From contig OY811972.1 of NCBI GenBank assembly GCA_963681505.1, forward strand, positions 3,827,332-3,891,331: a stretch of 64,000 nucleotides of DNA, read 5' to 3'. Below the pieces are notes generated by a model that made no database searches, was not told the DNA's origin, and was given only the letters and a program-made list of their open reading frames with translations. Below are positions 13,301 through 23,335 of this stretch, piece after piece (within the stretch, counting starts at the first letter, position 1; every line of letters begins with the position of its first letter). The stretch comes from Eunapius fragilis. Taxonomy: Eukaryota; Porifera; Demospongiae; Spongillida; Spongillidae. The translations under genes were made by a program, and so were the position numbers.

Positions 13301-14373
13301 AAAAAACCAGCGGATGCCCAAGATACTGTCCCACAAAAAAACCACATTCGATTTTGAAAAATTTCTTCGAACTTACAGCAGTATAAAATCAGGCGTAAAA
13401 CTTTATATGCCCCTTTAAATGATTAAAAATACCTTTCGTTACAGCGCACTCGATCGCAGCTATAGAAAACTTCGTTGTAGCTTGGTTACAACAAGCAAGC
13501 GAATTTAGAGTCTTTTTCACACTTTTATACACGTGCGATTAACAACATTTCGGGTGGCACAGAAAAAATTGCGAATATCTATGGCTCACGTGACACGTTG
13601 CCAATCCCTCTATATATGATCTCTGACTGAACCTAAACTAGGCCCAGCTGGAACGAGAATTTACAAGAGGGGTGTGGACCAGTACCGGCGAAAAATGAAA
13701 CGCTCATTACGGTAAGTGTTCATTACTGTTTGTGGTAGAGATAAACCTCACGGTAAAATAGCATTTGCTCTCGTGCTCAACATCAGAGATCATATATTGA
13801 TATGATCTCTGTCAACATCAAGCAATACGCAATACATCAAGCATCAAGCATCAAGCAATACGCGGAATGATGAATATCTGATTAGTGTTGATTAGTGTTC
13901 ATTGATACCAATGAATATTAAGTAGGTTGGGACTAAACTGAAGTACAACCACGCCCCTTACAAACGGCCTTGACTACGCTACTAATGTTTTTTAAACTTA
14001 TGTACTCCACATAGTGGCCCGAATGTACGCACTGCAGGTATTTAAAATATTCAGATTAGATTCATAATTCATTTCTATCCGTTAGTTTATAACGCGTTGT
14101 CATATCACGGTCTAGCGTATTACATGACTCCAGCTTTATTGTCTACCCAAAGCAAACACACTCCAAAGGCAAAGTACACGTCTTGAAAACGTACGGCTCA
14201 CCTTATCCGTTACGTTTACCGACACACCGTGGATAGTCATCAGTCTCGTAACGGTGGCGACGTCTCCATCACGTGCAGCAGACCACAGCTGTGTTACAAC
14301 CTGTGCGTACCAATCAACATTATATACACATTGCATGAAGTTGACCCATAAAACCCAACTGCACCTGTTCCAT
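4920..14373 (-). CDS. Ankyrin-repeat gene, copy A
   Basis: Exons in coding order: 14,365-14,373 (Met-Glu-Gln), 14,202-14,300, 11,172-11,270, 9,922-10,020, 9,289-9,387, 5,301-5,399 and 4,920-4,991. Each long exon is 99 bp in phase 0, flanked by AG and GT, and codes exactly one 33-residue ankyrin repeat, e.g. GHVEVVKSLIEAGANI. The 4,920 exon holds a 24-residue last repeat ending KTSPSE and should splice to the coiled-coil exon at 497. A decayed repeat exon lies at 8,801-8,868. Ankyrin repeats bind proteins; the partner is unknown. A 6.3-kb ISL2EU element sits 13 bp above the ATG, so expression is doubtful. Most introns are large and repeat-rich, but the first has 64 bases. Confidence 0.72.
5515..6274. 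mobile_element. mariner-type MITE, copy A1
   Basis: AT-rich 760-bp element with a TA target duplication. The right end reads GCGCTCTTTCGCAAAGACCC then TGTA; the left end is its degraded inverse (CAGCAAGTTTGCTAAAGAAC). No ORF. It lies in the intron between the 9,289 and 5,301 ankyrin exons. The same family recurs, inverted, at 23,675 and 53,379, and with a lost right end near 41,897. Confidence 0.7.
6275..8800. other. Ankyrin intron with microsatellite and repeated blocks
   Basis: No exon found. Contents: a G-rich run at 7,122-7,152, a long CA tract at 7,247-7,310, and a block at about 7,905-8,120 (TTTCTATCTAGCTCGAGTTC) that recurs at 10,430, 44,225 and 47,010. Most of it matches 42,740-44,790 of block B. 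Confidence 0.6.
7247..7310. repeat. CA microsatellite
   Basis: About 30 CA units with two interruptions. The block B copy (43,613-43,670) is shorter and broken by TG and AGG interruptions, so the tract has changed length since duplication. The minus-strand ORF through it (poly Val-Cys) is an artefact. Confidence 0.9.
8801..8868 (-). pseudogene. Decayed ankyrin exon in copy A
   Basis: Reads GHHDVVQTLVGAGADVN like the intact exons at 11,172 and 51,193. It lacks the first third of the repeat and its acceptor, and one extra T before the donor shifts the frame. Its block B counterparts (46,419, 48,358, 48,738) are intact. Confidence 0.7.
10021..11171. other. Ankyrin intron, repeated module
   Basis: No exon. 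Holds the same intron module that follows other GHHDVVQ-type exons: GATGATATGATGATGGTGGA at about 10,901, and the AGGAACCAAGAGCTG block at about 10,765, with copies near 8,400, 44,710, 47,500 and 50,780. These show that exon and intron were duplicated together. Confidence 0.55.
11271..12351. other. First large intron of ankyrin gene A, left part
   Basis: No coding evidence. Matches 51,295-52,320 of block B closely. The short ORFs in it are not shared in frame with anything recognisable. It ends at the target site ACGCCCCT of the next element. Confidence 0.5.
12615..12742. repeat. Hairpin repeat inside the hAT-like MITE
   Basis: Stems 12,615-12,651 and 12,706-12,742 are near-perfect inverses (GGTTCAGTGTAAAGGGGATA at the left end) around a 54-base loop. 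It may be a small foldback insertion or an original part of the host MITE. I cannot tell which. Confidence 0.6.
12742..13625. mobile_element. Micro-palindrome 1 (split by an ISL2EU MITE)
   Basis: Without the ISL2EU insertion this is a 26-bp palindrome, CAGAGATCATATAT joined to ATATGATCTCTG. It is flanked by 7-bp direct repeats ACTGAAC (12,735-12,741 and 13,626-13,632). A sister of 28 bp lies at 13,784. Confidence 0.55.
12756..13611. mobile_element. Non-autonomous ISL2EU element
   Basis: Ends AGAGGGATTGGCAAC and GTTGCCAATCCCTCT with a 2-bp AT duplication (12,754-12,755 and 13,612-13,613). The first ten bases equal those of the full ISL2EU element at 14,387. The 856-bp inside has no transposase. 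An 86-codon minus ORF (12,785-13,045) resembles nothing I know. Confidence 0.75.
13784..13811. mobile_element. Micro-palindrome 2 (28 bp)
   Basis: Begins CAGAGATCATATAT and ends ATATGATCTCTG, flanked by TCAACAT on both sides (13,777-13,783 and 13,812-13,818). Nearly identical to micro-palindrome 1 but with a different 7-bp flank, which suggests two independent insertions or two similar excision scars. Confidence 0.55.
13959..14201. other. Ankyrin intron end, shared with block B
   Basis: Collinear with 52,317-52,528. No feature beyond the donor of the 14,202 exon. Confidence 0.5.
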
Positions 14374-15623
14374 TTTCGTTCCTTATAGAGGGATTGCATA
14401 GATCTCGTGATCTCACGTAAAGTCATATGATAAAATATTTCCGCCCACGCAGGGGGCAAAGTATTACAGGTGCTCAACGGTGAATGGTGAAAACTTGCTG
14501 CGTTGCGGGTTGTTCGAGCCGAGCAGGAAAGGAGAAGGACATAAAGTTTTACAGCATCCCAGGCGTCAACGAAAGGCGGGGTAAAGAGCTTCGGGAGTTG
14601 TCTATTCGAAGGCGAACTGAGTGGCTGTCTAGAATTAATAGAAAGGATTGGGCCCCTTCTAAGAACGCACGCGTTTGTTCTGTCCACTTTGTAACGGGTA
14701 TGAATTACCTCTGTGAAAAATGAAGGTTTGAGTGCATTATTTGTAATGTTACTAGGTACACCAGCTGCCATAGAAGACACGTGCAATCCTGATTGGGCTC
14801 CAACTGTCAATCTGGGCTATGCATCATGCGTGCCACATTTCGAGCGGTACAACCGGTCACTTAATATAGACGAACAGCAATCTGATTATGTCATCGATCA
14901 TGTAAATATACTGGTATAAATGAAGCTACATTGAATCTGTATATGACTAGGCTATTGACAATCAGGAACCATTGGTCTCTCCTCTTCCTGAGCTGCAGAC
15001 TACATCTCAAGTTGCAACTGGCATGGTATCCACTGAATGTCAAGCAGGCTGTGCAGAAACTGTTAATGCCAGTTGTCAGGCAGATATTGCAGCAATTGTA
15101 AGTTACCTATCCAGTAAATACCTTTGTGAGCCCACAGAGCAGCAGAATTCAAAGTCATATGCAGGCGAGTGATTAGAATTCTTAAAAATACTGATTGGTT
15201 TCATCAGAAATACATAGATGCAAGTTGTCAGACAGACAAAGTTGTAGAGAATGCTAACATGTCTGCTGAGTCTCTCTGTCAAGATGAGGAGAAGTTGAAA
15301 TTTTATACAGGTACTTGCGGCTGCAGAGTACTTATTTTACTAAGTGCTTACAGTTGTATCAAATCTTTTCCAGGAATTACTGAGTGGCAGTGTTGCCGCG
15401 ATATATCGCGAAATGCGATATATCGCGATTAAATCTTTGTATCGCGAAACGCGATATATCGCGATTAATATGTATTCATTTCGCGGCGATTTTTACCATA
15501 CATGTTTACGAGAGTTAAACCGACTTCAAATACGGGTAAATTGAAAGAAATCAAGGGTTAAATCAAGGATGCCGGGGATATGGTAAAATGAACGCCATGA
15601 ACGGTAATGAAGAGTATAATCCC

Positions 15624-16582
15624 TTAAAATAGGTTTTTATTTTGCCTTAAAAAGATGCATCTACATAGCCTTTCCGATAGGATGCGCCACCGCTTCTTTT
15701 GAACAATATTTTTCGCGGTAGAAAATACTCTTTCTGCTGGTGCAGTAGAAGCAGGAATGGACAAGTATTTCCTCGCCAGTTTGGCTATGGTGGGGAAGCA
15801 TGACTCGTGATTCCTCCACCATAGCAATGGATCATCACTTCTAAAATTCGTTTCTGCTGTCTTCAGATATCTTTCCAATTCGTCTTGAATTACTTTCAGG
15901 AGATCATCAGCTTCTACTGGCTCTAAACCTTCATCTTCCTTTTGGCCAAAGAGTAAATTGAAATCTTCCTCTTCTGAACACGCTGGCTTCTATGCTGGTG
16001 GCTCTGCCTCTTCTGATTCATCTTCCTCAGCCATAGCAGGATTCACACCTAAAACATTGATCATTTCTGTTTTCAACTGCTGAACAATTCTGTTTTTATC
16101 AGCAGAATTCAACCAAGACAGGCTTTTATGCCCTGGATGAGTGATTGACCCCATACACAGAAGGAGATCGGATGGATTCCAACGCGCACGCATGTCCTTT
16201 AGGATGAATGATCTCACTTGCTGAACAATTATAGGGAGTGTTTGTGCTGCAGCTGCTGCCCATTTCCTCCTTCCTGCAGCTGTACACATAAAAACGTATC
16301 CACAGTACAACTGCAAGTCTATTTTACCATATACACTCACCCTTGCTGGAGTGCCTTTATTCCATGCACGGATGTGATGTGGTACCTCATGTTCGAGGTA
16401 TTGTTCCCATGTCTTGACACCAATCCATAGCAAATGTTACAAACAACCCAGCAAGAACCGATTGCTTTCTTGTGCCATCCAAAGTATTGCCAGACACTGC
16501 TTTTATACACTTTGCGATCGACACAAACGAATTCATCTTTTGTAGCAACAAGTGCGGGTTTTGCGTTCACTTTGGTAGCCAT
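15624..16582 (-). pseudogene. BED-finger hAT transposase (ZBED-like), shortened
   Basis: Start at 16,582 (MATKVNAKPALVATK). A BED zinc finger follows: CWVVCNICYGLVSRHGNN then MRYHITSVHG. The middle ORF (15,990-16,433) contains VYGKIDLQLYCGY and ends in an acidic ESEEAEPPA run. The C-terminal piece (15,624-15,878) is the hAT dimerisation domain with YLSIPASTAPAERVFSTAKN and a KKRWRIL end. The pieces are in different frames, and the region where the DDE core and RW motif should lie is largely missing. It is an internally deleted, inactive copy. Confidence 0.8.
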
Positions 16583-16664
16583 AATTAGTCACCACAACAA
16601 TGATAACTAGTTATAATTGATAATAAATATTAATAATATATCGCGATATGAATATCGCGATTAA

Positions 16665-17433
16665 TGTCTATTGGCCACCCGGGGGTACAATTGGACACCC
16701 GGGTGGACAGCAAAAAAAGTTTTTGCCGTTCGGTCATGGAAGGGACCTAGTGGCATTTAACGGTACCGGCTTATAGAACAAGTCTTTCTAGGATCGGGCC
16801 GAGATAAGTAAGGCTTAAATCCTTTCGATACCCGTAAAACGAGCCGTGCTAGCGGACCTATCCATTACGCTCCGTGCGGTACGTACATATCGTATACGAG
16901 CTACGTAAGGTAAGTTTTTTTTGCCAACGTTCATACAGATAGTAAAATAGCTGTTTCTCTGGACTAGTGTTTGTCAACTAAAAGTGATTGAGAATTTTCA
17001 CTGTCTGTTTATAGGCCTATATGTTTAAAAGGTCATGTACGGCCTATACGCGTACATGTCCTTTTAAACATAGGTCTATACAGACAGCTGAAAGCTCTCA
17101 ATCACCTTTTGTTGACAAACACTAGTCCAGAGAAACAGCTATTTTACTATCTGTATGAACGTTGGCAAAAAAAACTTACCTTACGCAGCTCGTATACGAT
17201 ATGTACGTACCGCACGGAACGTAATGGATAGGTCTGCTAGCACGGCTCGTTTTACGGGTATCGAAAGGATTTAAGCCTTACTTATCTCGGCCCGATCCTA
17301 GAAAGACTTGTTCTATAAGCCGGTACCGTTAAATGCCACTAGGTCCCTTCCATGACCGAACGGCAAAAACTTTTTTTGCTGTCCACCCGGGTGTCCAATT
17401 GTACCCCCGGGTGGCCACTCAGGACAATAGACA
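16665..17433. mobile_element. 769-bp hairpin (foldback) nested in the hAT element
   Basis: Left arm 16,665-17,040 and right arm 17,052-17,433 are near-perfect inverses around an 11-base loop. The left arm lacks an 8-base piece near its end. Ends TGTCTATTGG and CAATAGACA are flanked by TTAA on both sides (16,661-16,664 and 17,434-17,437), pointing to a TTAA-targeting family such as Kolobok or piggyBac relatives. No coding sequence. Confidence 0.75.
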
Positions 17434-18602
17434 TTAAATCCTCATTTCGCGATATGTCGCGAAATAGACGATTAAATAGAAATAGTATTTCGCGGCAACA
17501 CTGCTGAGTGGTGTATTTTCAATGCCTTGCTAAACCTTCTATCACCTTGTTTAAGGGAATGTAGAAAACTTTCCAAGTACCAGATGCTTCTCCTGTTTCT
17601 TATGAAACTCAGACTCAGTTTGTTTAATGAAGACTAAGCTTACCGGTTTGGAGTTCACACATCCACCGTTACCAGAGTGTTCCATTCAGTTCTTGATGTG
17701 GCAAATGTGAGACTGAGTCATTTGATTAAGTGGCCTGATAGAGAAACACTGCAGAAAACTATGCCTATGTGTTTCAAAAGGTTTTTCAATAAATGCGGCA
17801 TCGTTATTGATTGTACCGAAATCTTTATAGAATGCCCTTCAGATTTGTTAAGTAGTGCACAAGTCTGGAGCAACTACAAACATCATTCCACTATTAAGTT
17901 TTTAATTGGGATATCTCCTCAAGGTACAATTTCCTATGTGTCAGAGTGCGCTGGTGGAAGAATGTCAGACAAGGAACTTGTGGAACAGTCTAACTTAATT
18001 GACTATCTCAATCCTGGTATGTTGCACTGTATCATATGAATGTGAAATAATATGCTTATGCTAATATATTTACAGGTGATATTATAGTGGCTGACAGAGG
18101 TTTTACATGCAACGATTATGCTGGAATGGCTATGGCAGAGGTATACCTCCATTTACAAGAGGGAAAAAACAGTTAGAAAAAGTTGAAGTTGACTGGAGCA
18201 GGGAGTTATCAATCATAAGAATTCATATAGAGAGGGTCATAGGGTGCCTGAAACAGAAGTATACAATACTGCAACATGTTGTTCCTATTAGCTTACTAAA
18301 AGACAGCAGATCTGATGAGGCTACCATTGATAAAATCGTGCATGTGTGTTGTGCATTAGTTAACCTTTGTCCATCAGTAATTCCACAAGAGTAAATTTTC
18401 AAACAGCAATTGGGCAAGGTTAAATAACAGATCAGTTGTAGTCAATGTAATTGTTCAAACTATAGCAGTTGTTTACTTCTCTTGTTCCCTTTATAGTGTT
18501 TTCGACATGTTGGACAATACCATTTGCTTTTAGGTGCACTTCGTATTCTCAGACAATCAAAATGGAACCACTGTATAGCACACTCCTCGTTTTCACATTT
18601 AA

Positions 18603-20624
18603 TCATCTCTCCATAACTTGGTGTGTTGCAATAACACCAGAGTTTGGTGAGTCTTCATAATCTGTAACTTGAGGTATCAATAAATGGTTTGGATCTAAAA
18701 CAACTCCTTCTGAATTTGCTACTGGTTTCCTTGTGTACCACTTACCAATAATTTCAGGCAGCACACCATAAACAAAAAATCGCTGAACGGCTTCAAGTTT
18801 TTCTTGGAAAAACATCGTATCCTGCTGGATTCTTTCCACATTTAGCAATGAAGTGGTCCAAACAATAAAATCACAGTATGAAGCTTGGCAAACAGTTAGC
18901 TGCATCTGCACCTGATAATAGTATGCATGATTATGCTTCAAGGTACCTTTGCCACTCCACATTTCAAGAAAACTATCATGAGGTAATACCTCAGGAAGTC
19001 CATCTTTTAAAGAATATGGACACTTAACCTCAAGCACACCACTTCCACAGCATTCACAAGTAACAGTGGCATCAGGTGAAGCCCCAAGGTATGGCCATTC
19101 TGTGCTAATGTACAAGCCACAGTCAGCTACGGATAATTTCTGGTGCCTTATTGTTGCAATTTGACAACAAGCTTCAATAGCTTTCTTTTCGTTACTGCTA
19201 CCCCACCTACAGTAATATTAATATGCATATCAGGATAAATGGTTCAGATAATAGCTTACTTAGTGGCTTCAGTGCTAATGCTAAAAGCTTCAGGATAGCA
19301 GAGTCTTTTAATTAAACTCTGTGATGGCATATCTGGATCAGTGACTGCTGCATCCTTAAATGTCGAAGATGTTATGCGGCCTGCTCGGTGTTTCATCCAG
19401 ATTTTACTGGCAGACTGTGTCCTTGTTGCCTTCTCTAGTTCCTCAGCTTCAGCAGAGGTCATCTGTATGTGTAGTGAAGTAAATTCAAACTGGATTTTTT
19501 CTTACCTGTAAAGTTGAAAACACTCGTTCACATTCTTTTACTATATCAATGTACTCCCAGCTCAAAGCATTAGGATTGTAAAGTTCTGTGATTGGTTTAG
19601 GAAAAGTCGAAATACTGGATGTAGGAACAAATTGCTCTGAATATGGTGTGGTAATCTTCAAAATAGAGGGTTTATTTTTGGCTTTACTGATTTCCTCAAA
19701 AAACTTGTTCACTTCCAACATTGAAGGCTTATCAGTGGTAGGACTTGGGGGTTGTTGAATTTCATTGATGGATTGAGATAGTCTCTTTCTGGCATTAGCA
19801 GGACTAATGAATGTAATATCTTTAACGTATGAAGGTGTTACCTGGAAGCCAAGTTTCAAAAATTTCTACAGTGACAAATTTAGTACTGACTTACATCTTG
19901 TGTTGCAGGAAGCCAAACACACTTTCTAGAAGTGCATGCATCTGAACCAGAGTTCCTACGCACCTCTGTAGCATTAACTAATCCTGAGAGAATTGCAGCA
20001 ATATGGCAACAAGCTTCTCCAAGGCTAGTCATAAAAAGAAATGGCAAGTAGGAACTCCTTCACACATTCTCTTACCCAGCCATGCAAGTACAGTGAGCAG
20101 CCAAAATCTCACCCTTCATGCCAAGTATTGCCCATGGATTAAGGGGAGTATCTGACATTCTTTGAGAATGTTTCACCTGCAATATGAATTAATAACATAG
20201 ATTGGAAAATGAGTTAAAATATATTCTCACATTGCCCATGACGACAAACTTCGGTTGATCTGGGGCGCCAAACACGTGGAGTTTCAAACTGTTTATCCAA
20301 CCCGCCTGGAGAAAATTATTTCCATCTAACATCCCCTTCCAGGCCTAAATTTGAATGGTATATAAGAATAATAACTGTAGTGGAATCGCTTGCTATTATC
20401 TCCTCCTTGATATAAGGACTAGGCGTGGATATCATGTACAGCACCATGTCACTCCACGTTAGGTCAGGTACTGCTTCTGGGCTCGTCGACCATTGTGAAT
20501 CATCGATCGCGTAAGGATCGGTGTTTAGCCCTGTACATGTAACTTTAGATTCATACCTGGCCCGAGAAACCGCACTCAAACTCTGAGTATATTCAGAAAT
20601 TCTCTGCATTCCATTGAAGCGCAC
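18603..20624 (-). CDS. SWIM and YqaJ protein of the ISL2EU element
   Basis: Minus-strand split gene. The N-terminal exon (about 20,400-20,624) reads SVSRARYESK-like then TWSDMVLYMISTPSPY. A SWIM zinc finger spans exons near 20,075-20,175 (AHCTCMAG) and 19,893-20,020 (LGEACCHIAAIL). Linker exon about 19,504-19,848; helical exon 19,256-19,462 (WMKHRAGRITSSTFKDA); YqaJ nuclease exon to 18,603 with GASPDATV, LEVKCPYS and YYYQVQMQL, the exonuclease-fold motifs. In ISL2EU elements this protein accompanies the transposase, with a presumed role in end processing. Despite the common label viral recombinase, nothing here is viral. No obvious break seen in the YqaJ exon; exon borders are approximate. 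Confidence 0.78.
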
Positions 20625-20779
20625 TACTAAGTTGCACCCAATAGCTAAGGACTAAGTCACATGACATTGCGGACGTGACGTTGGTGACGTAAACTATGCA
20701 ATCCCTCTATTTCTATTTATTGAATTGTTACATAATAATGGGTCATTGTCGCAAAAATAAAGCTACACTCATCCTGCTT

Positions 20780-23335
20780 ACCTGTAACCAAACTGGGTCC
20801 TGGGCTGGCAAGCCAGCAGCTTTCGACCTGTCGGTCACGTCCCCAAAGCACTGTTCAAATGATGCCAAATGTGATGACGAACTGGCTTGGGTCTGTGTAC
20901 CAATATATCTTATGAAGCTTGGGGAAAGGAGGCTTTTGGAGTCTTATCTCCCAGCTAGCTTCACGTTTAGCCACTTGCTCCTCAAAAGTCAAAGTCAGTG
21001 GTTCTTACTGAACTATATGGCGTCTGAACCTTCACCCGACCTTGTGCGAGCTAATGCCATTGCTGCATCATTTGTTATTGTTATATTTATTTTAAATTAA
21101 ATGACTATCTGAAGCTCTTCGATGAAAAGGTAAGGTTGTGCTTCACCTCCTGCATTGCTGTAGATGTCCCTGACCCTAGTAGGCAGCAAGCACAACTTAG
21201 ACCAAGTCTGGGTGAGCTTGGCTTTCTCTCCCTTGCTCTGCACCCTCCTGCTGCTTTGATAGCCTCCTTTGCTTCATGAGGATTTTGTAGACCAGACAAC
21301 ATCCACATGCTCTAGGCTGTGACACACTTCAATGCACAAGTTCACCCTCAAGACTCTAACACAGCTGAGACGGTTCTCACCTGATGGTGGAGATGTGGTT
21401 GCACGGCACAACCACTTGCGGGGTATCTTTGCCAACTCCTGTCGTCGGGCCCATCTTTCTGTGCGGGTCAAAGTGGGGTATGGCTTAGCTAGGGACCCAA
21501 ATATATCCACTCCTTTCCTGCTGGTTCAGGGATGGGACAGGGGAAAGCCAGCAGCCTTTGACGTTACAGTCTCTTCACCCCTTACTCCCGTATCCCTGAA
21601 CAATGCGAGTGCATCTGTGGGGGCAACAGCTTATGAAGCTGAATCCTGAAACCATGCTACATGTACCAACGACACCAGGTGCCAGGAGTTAGGATGCTTG
21701 TGTATCCCCTTAAGTGTGGAAACGTATGGCAATTGGGGAAGAAGGCTCAGAGTGTTTTTTCCCATGCTGGCCTCTCTGCTTTCAATCAGCCAGGCCATCC
21801 CCAAACCCAAAATGCTGAACGAAATCTACTGGTGAGGTCTGTGGTAAGGGCCATCATGGGAAGGGAAGCTGTCCCAAGGGTAGCTTAGTGGAACTTTAGG
21901 TTGATGAGATATGTTTGTAAGTAGAAATGTAGATTCATGAATAGTATAATTAAGATGTCAGTAATACGTTACTTGGTGGTCGACCTGTCATTAGAAGTAT
22001 AAGTTCCATATGTATCATTTCAAGGTAGTGCAGCCTGGATTAGTGCATGGATTAGAACAAGAGCGCTCATGCTTGAGTTACAGTGTTCCATCGGATTTCC
22101 TCCCGATGGTACGTCATAGGCCTATATCCACCATTCCAGATTGGCTGAAGCGATTCATGATCACCTTCTCTTCACTTCTGTCAAGTGTAGGGCGTTGCAT
22201 GCCTTTTCACAGCAAAAAGATGCATCAAATCAAATAATTGATATCATACGTGATTGTATATACAAAATCAACTATTGCATCAAGACTTGATTGAATAGAA
22301 AAAAGCTGGCATTATATTGTATAAATCATTCATAAAATCTAAGGAGGGTTTGGACATGATTCTATGGAAGTATCCCCCTTAAAATCACTACCCAGCATTG
22401 TTTGAAGATTTGTCTGATGCTGAATGTACAATGTTTTCATTGCCGACTCGTTTGGCTGGCTTGGGGATCAATAATCCTACAGAAACAGCATCATCGTCCT
22501 ACCACACCTCTTCCCAGGTGCACCAAAGTTGTGGTAGAAGCTATTAAGAGATGTGGTGAATTTAGCTCTGCCTGTCACCTGGCAACGCAAGACACGAGTC
22601 GCAAAAAGCACTTGACGAGGTTGCCAAACAGAAACTAGATGCCATTCTTGCAACTGATTCACCAGGCAGACAGCCTGCAATCATGAGGGTAGTCGAGGGC
22701 AAAACGTCCAGCTGGTTGACGAGACTGCCACTTCAAAGCTGCCGCTTTGATTTGACTCCTGTACAGTTCAGAGATGGCCTAGCTCTGTGCTATTTGCGAC
22801 ATCTATCTAATCTGCCAGCCATATGTGATGGTGGTGGGGCTGATTTCACTCTCCAACATGCCCTGCCCTAGACTGTAAGAAAGAAAGTGGACTTGTTATA
22901 CCGTGCCACATTGAGATTCATGACTGCATTGGTGATATTGCCAGTCAGGTGTGGCCTCAAGTTATATTATGGAGGCATTGTTTGATGTCTGTGTCATAGA
23001 CACTGATGCCCCATCATATTACCATCGAGCTCCTAATACCATTCTTGAATCCAGCTACAGGAGTAGATGAGAATGTACAAAAAAGCAGTGGAAGACAGAC
23101 GAGGCACCTTCATCCCATTTGTCCTTTCCATAGATGGACTACTACACATCCTAAAGCACATGGCCACTGCTCTGTCCTTCAAGTGGGACAAAGCCTATTC
23201 CATCACCAGCAGTTACATCAGATCACAGCTCGCTTTTGCAGGGAACTGAGCAGTGAGCCTCCATGTCTTAGAGGATCACACATCAAATGGAGGAGTGGGC
23301 TGGGGTTTGATGATGGTGCTCCTCTGGCTCATTCA
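20780..23335 (+). mobile_element. Fossil RT-element 3' fragments, block A
   Basis: Several plus-strand fragments match the C-terminal, post-polymerase part of reverse-transcriptase proteins common in sponges and cnidarians (signatures GKPAAFDVTVSSPL, RHNHLRGIF, QFRDGLALCYLRH, MATALSFKWDKAYS). At least three partial copies overlap in content, so more than one insertion or duplication happened. The fragments are broken many times and carry no whole RT domain. LINE versus other RT class cannot be settled from these parts. The tail end is shared with block B, so the element predates the duplication. Confidence 0.6.

Larger units (their letters stand above)
12352..13950. mobile_element. hAT-like MITE, itself invaded
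   Basis: Inverted ends begin GGTTGGACTTCAGTTTAGTC (left) and GGTTGTACTTCAGTTTAGTC (right, reversed). The direct repeats ACGCCCCT (12,344-12,351 and 13,951-13,958) are 8 bp, typical of hAT elements. Block B shows the empty site near 52,312. Arms continue inward to about 12,622 and 13,626. Between them lie a hairpin (12,615-12,742), a micro-palindrome and an ISL2EU MITE, all later arrivals. No transposase. Confidence 0.7.
15388..17503. mobile_element. hAT element nested in the ISL2EU transposase
   Basis: Ends CAGTGTTGCCGCGA and CGCGGCAACACTG with a perfect 8-bp duplication CTGAGTGG (15,380-15,387 and 17,504-17,511). Subterminal repeats of CGCGATATATCGCG type crowd the left end (15,399-15,465) and recur near 16,640 and 17,447. 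It carries a hAT transposase on the minus strand and has taken a 769-bp hairpin near its right side. Confidence 0.9.
14484..18394 (+). pseudogene. THAP-domain DDE transposase of the ISL2EU element
   Basis: The first exon (14,484-14,697) codes a THAP zinc finger: CCVAGC near the start, a conserved W, then CSVHF. Exon 2 from 14,756 reads DTCNPDWAPTVNLGY. Exons near 14,952-15,099 and 15,216-15,309 follow, ending KLKFYTG. The DDE domain starts at 15,373 (GITEW) and resumes after the hAT element at 17,512 (CIFNALLNLLSPCLREC). Catalytic residues are visible: DCTEIFIE near 17,812, ADRGF near 18,093, and an HIERVIG glutamate near 18,220. A one-base frameshift lies near 18,147, a stop near 17,630, and a 2.1-kb hAT element interrupts the DDE exon. 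It would cut and join DNA in the nucleus if whole. Confidence 0.82.
14387..20708. mobile_element. Full-length ISL2EU DNA transposon
   Basis: Ends AGAGGGATTGCATAG and CTATGCAATCCCTCT with 2-bp AT duplications (14,385-14,386 and 20,709-20,710). Block B holds the empty site near 52,711. It carries the two genes known from ISL2EU elements in convergent order: a THAP plus DDE transposase (plus strand) and a SWIM/YqaJ protein (minus strand). Without the hAT insertion it would be about 4.2 kb. The transposase gene has a frameshift besides the hAT insertion, so this copy is dead. Confidence 0.85.

Noticed and set aside
16218-16430. Plus-strand ORF in the hAT element
   Set aside because: Antisense shadow of the transposase on the minus strand.
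18603-19115. Viral origin of the YqaJ gene
   Set aside because: The YqaJ protein is a known companion gene of ISL2EU transposons, and it lies inside an element with ISL2EU ends, SWIM finger and THAP transposase.
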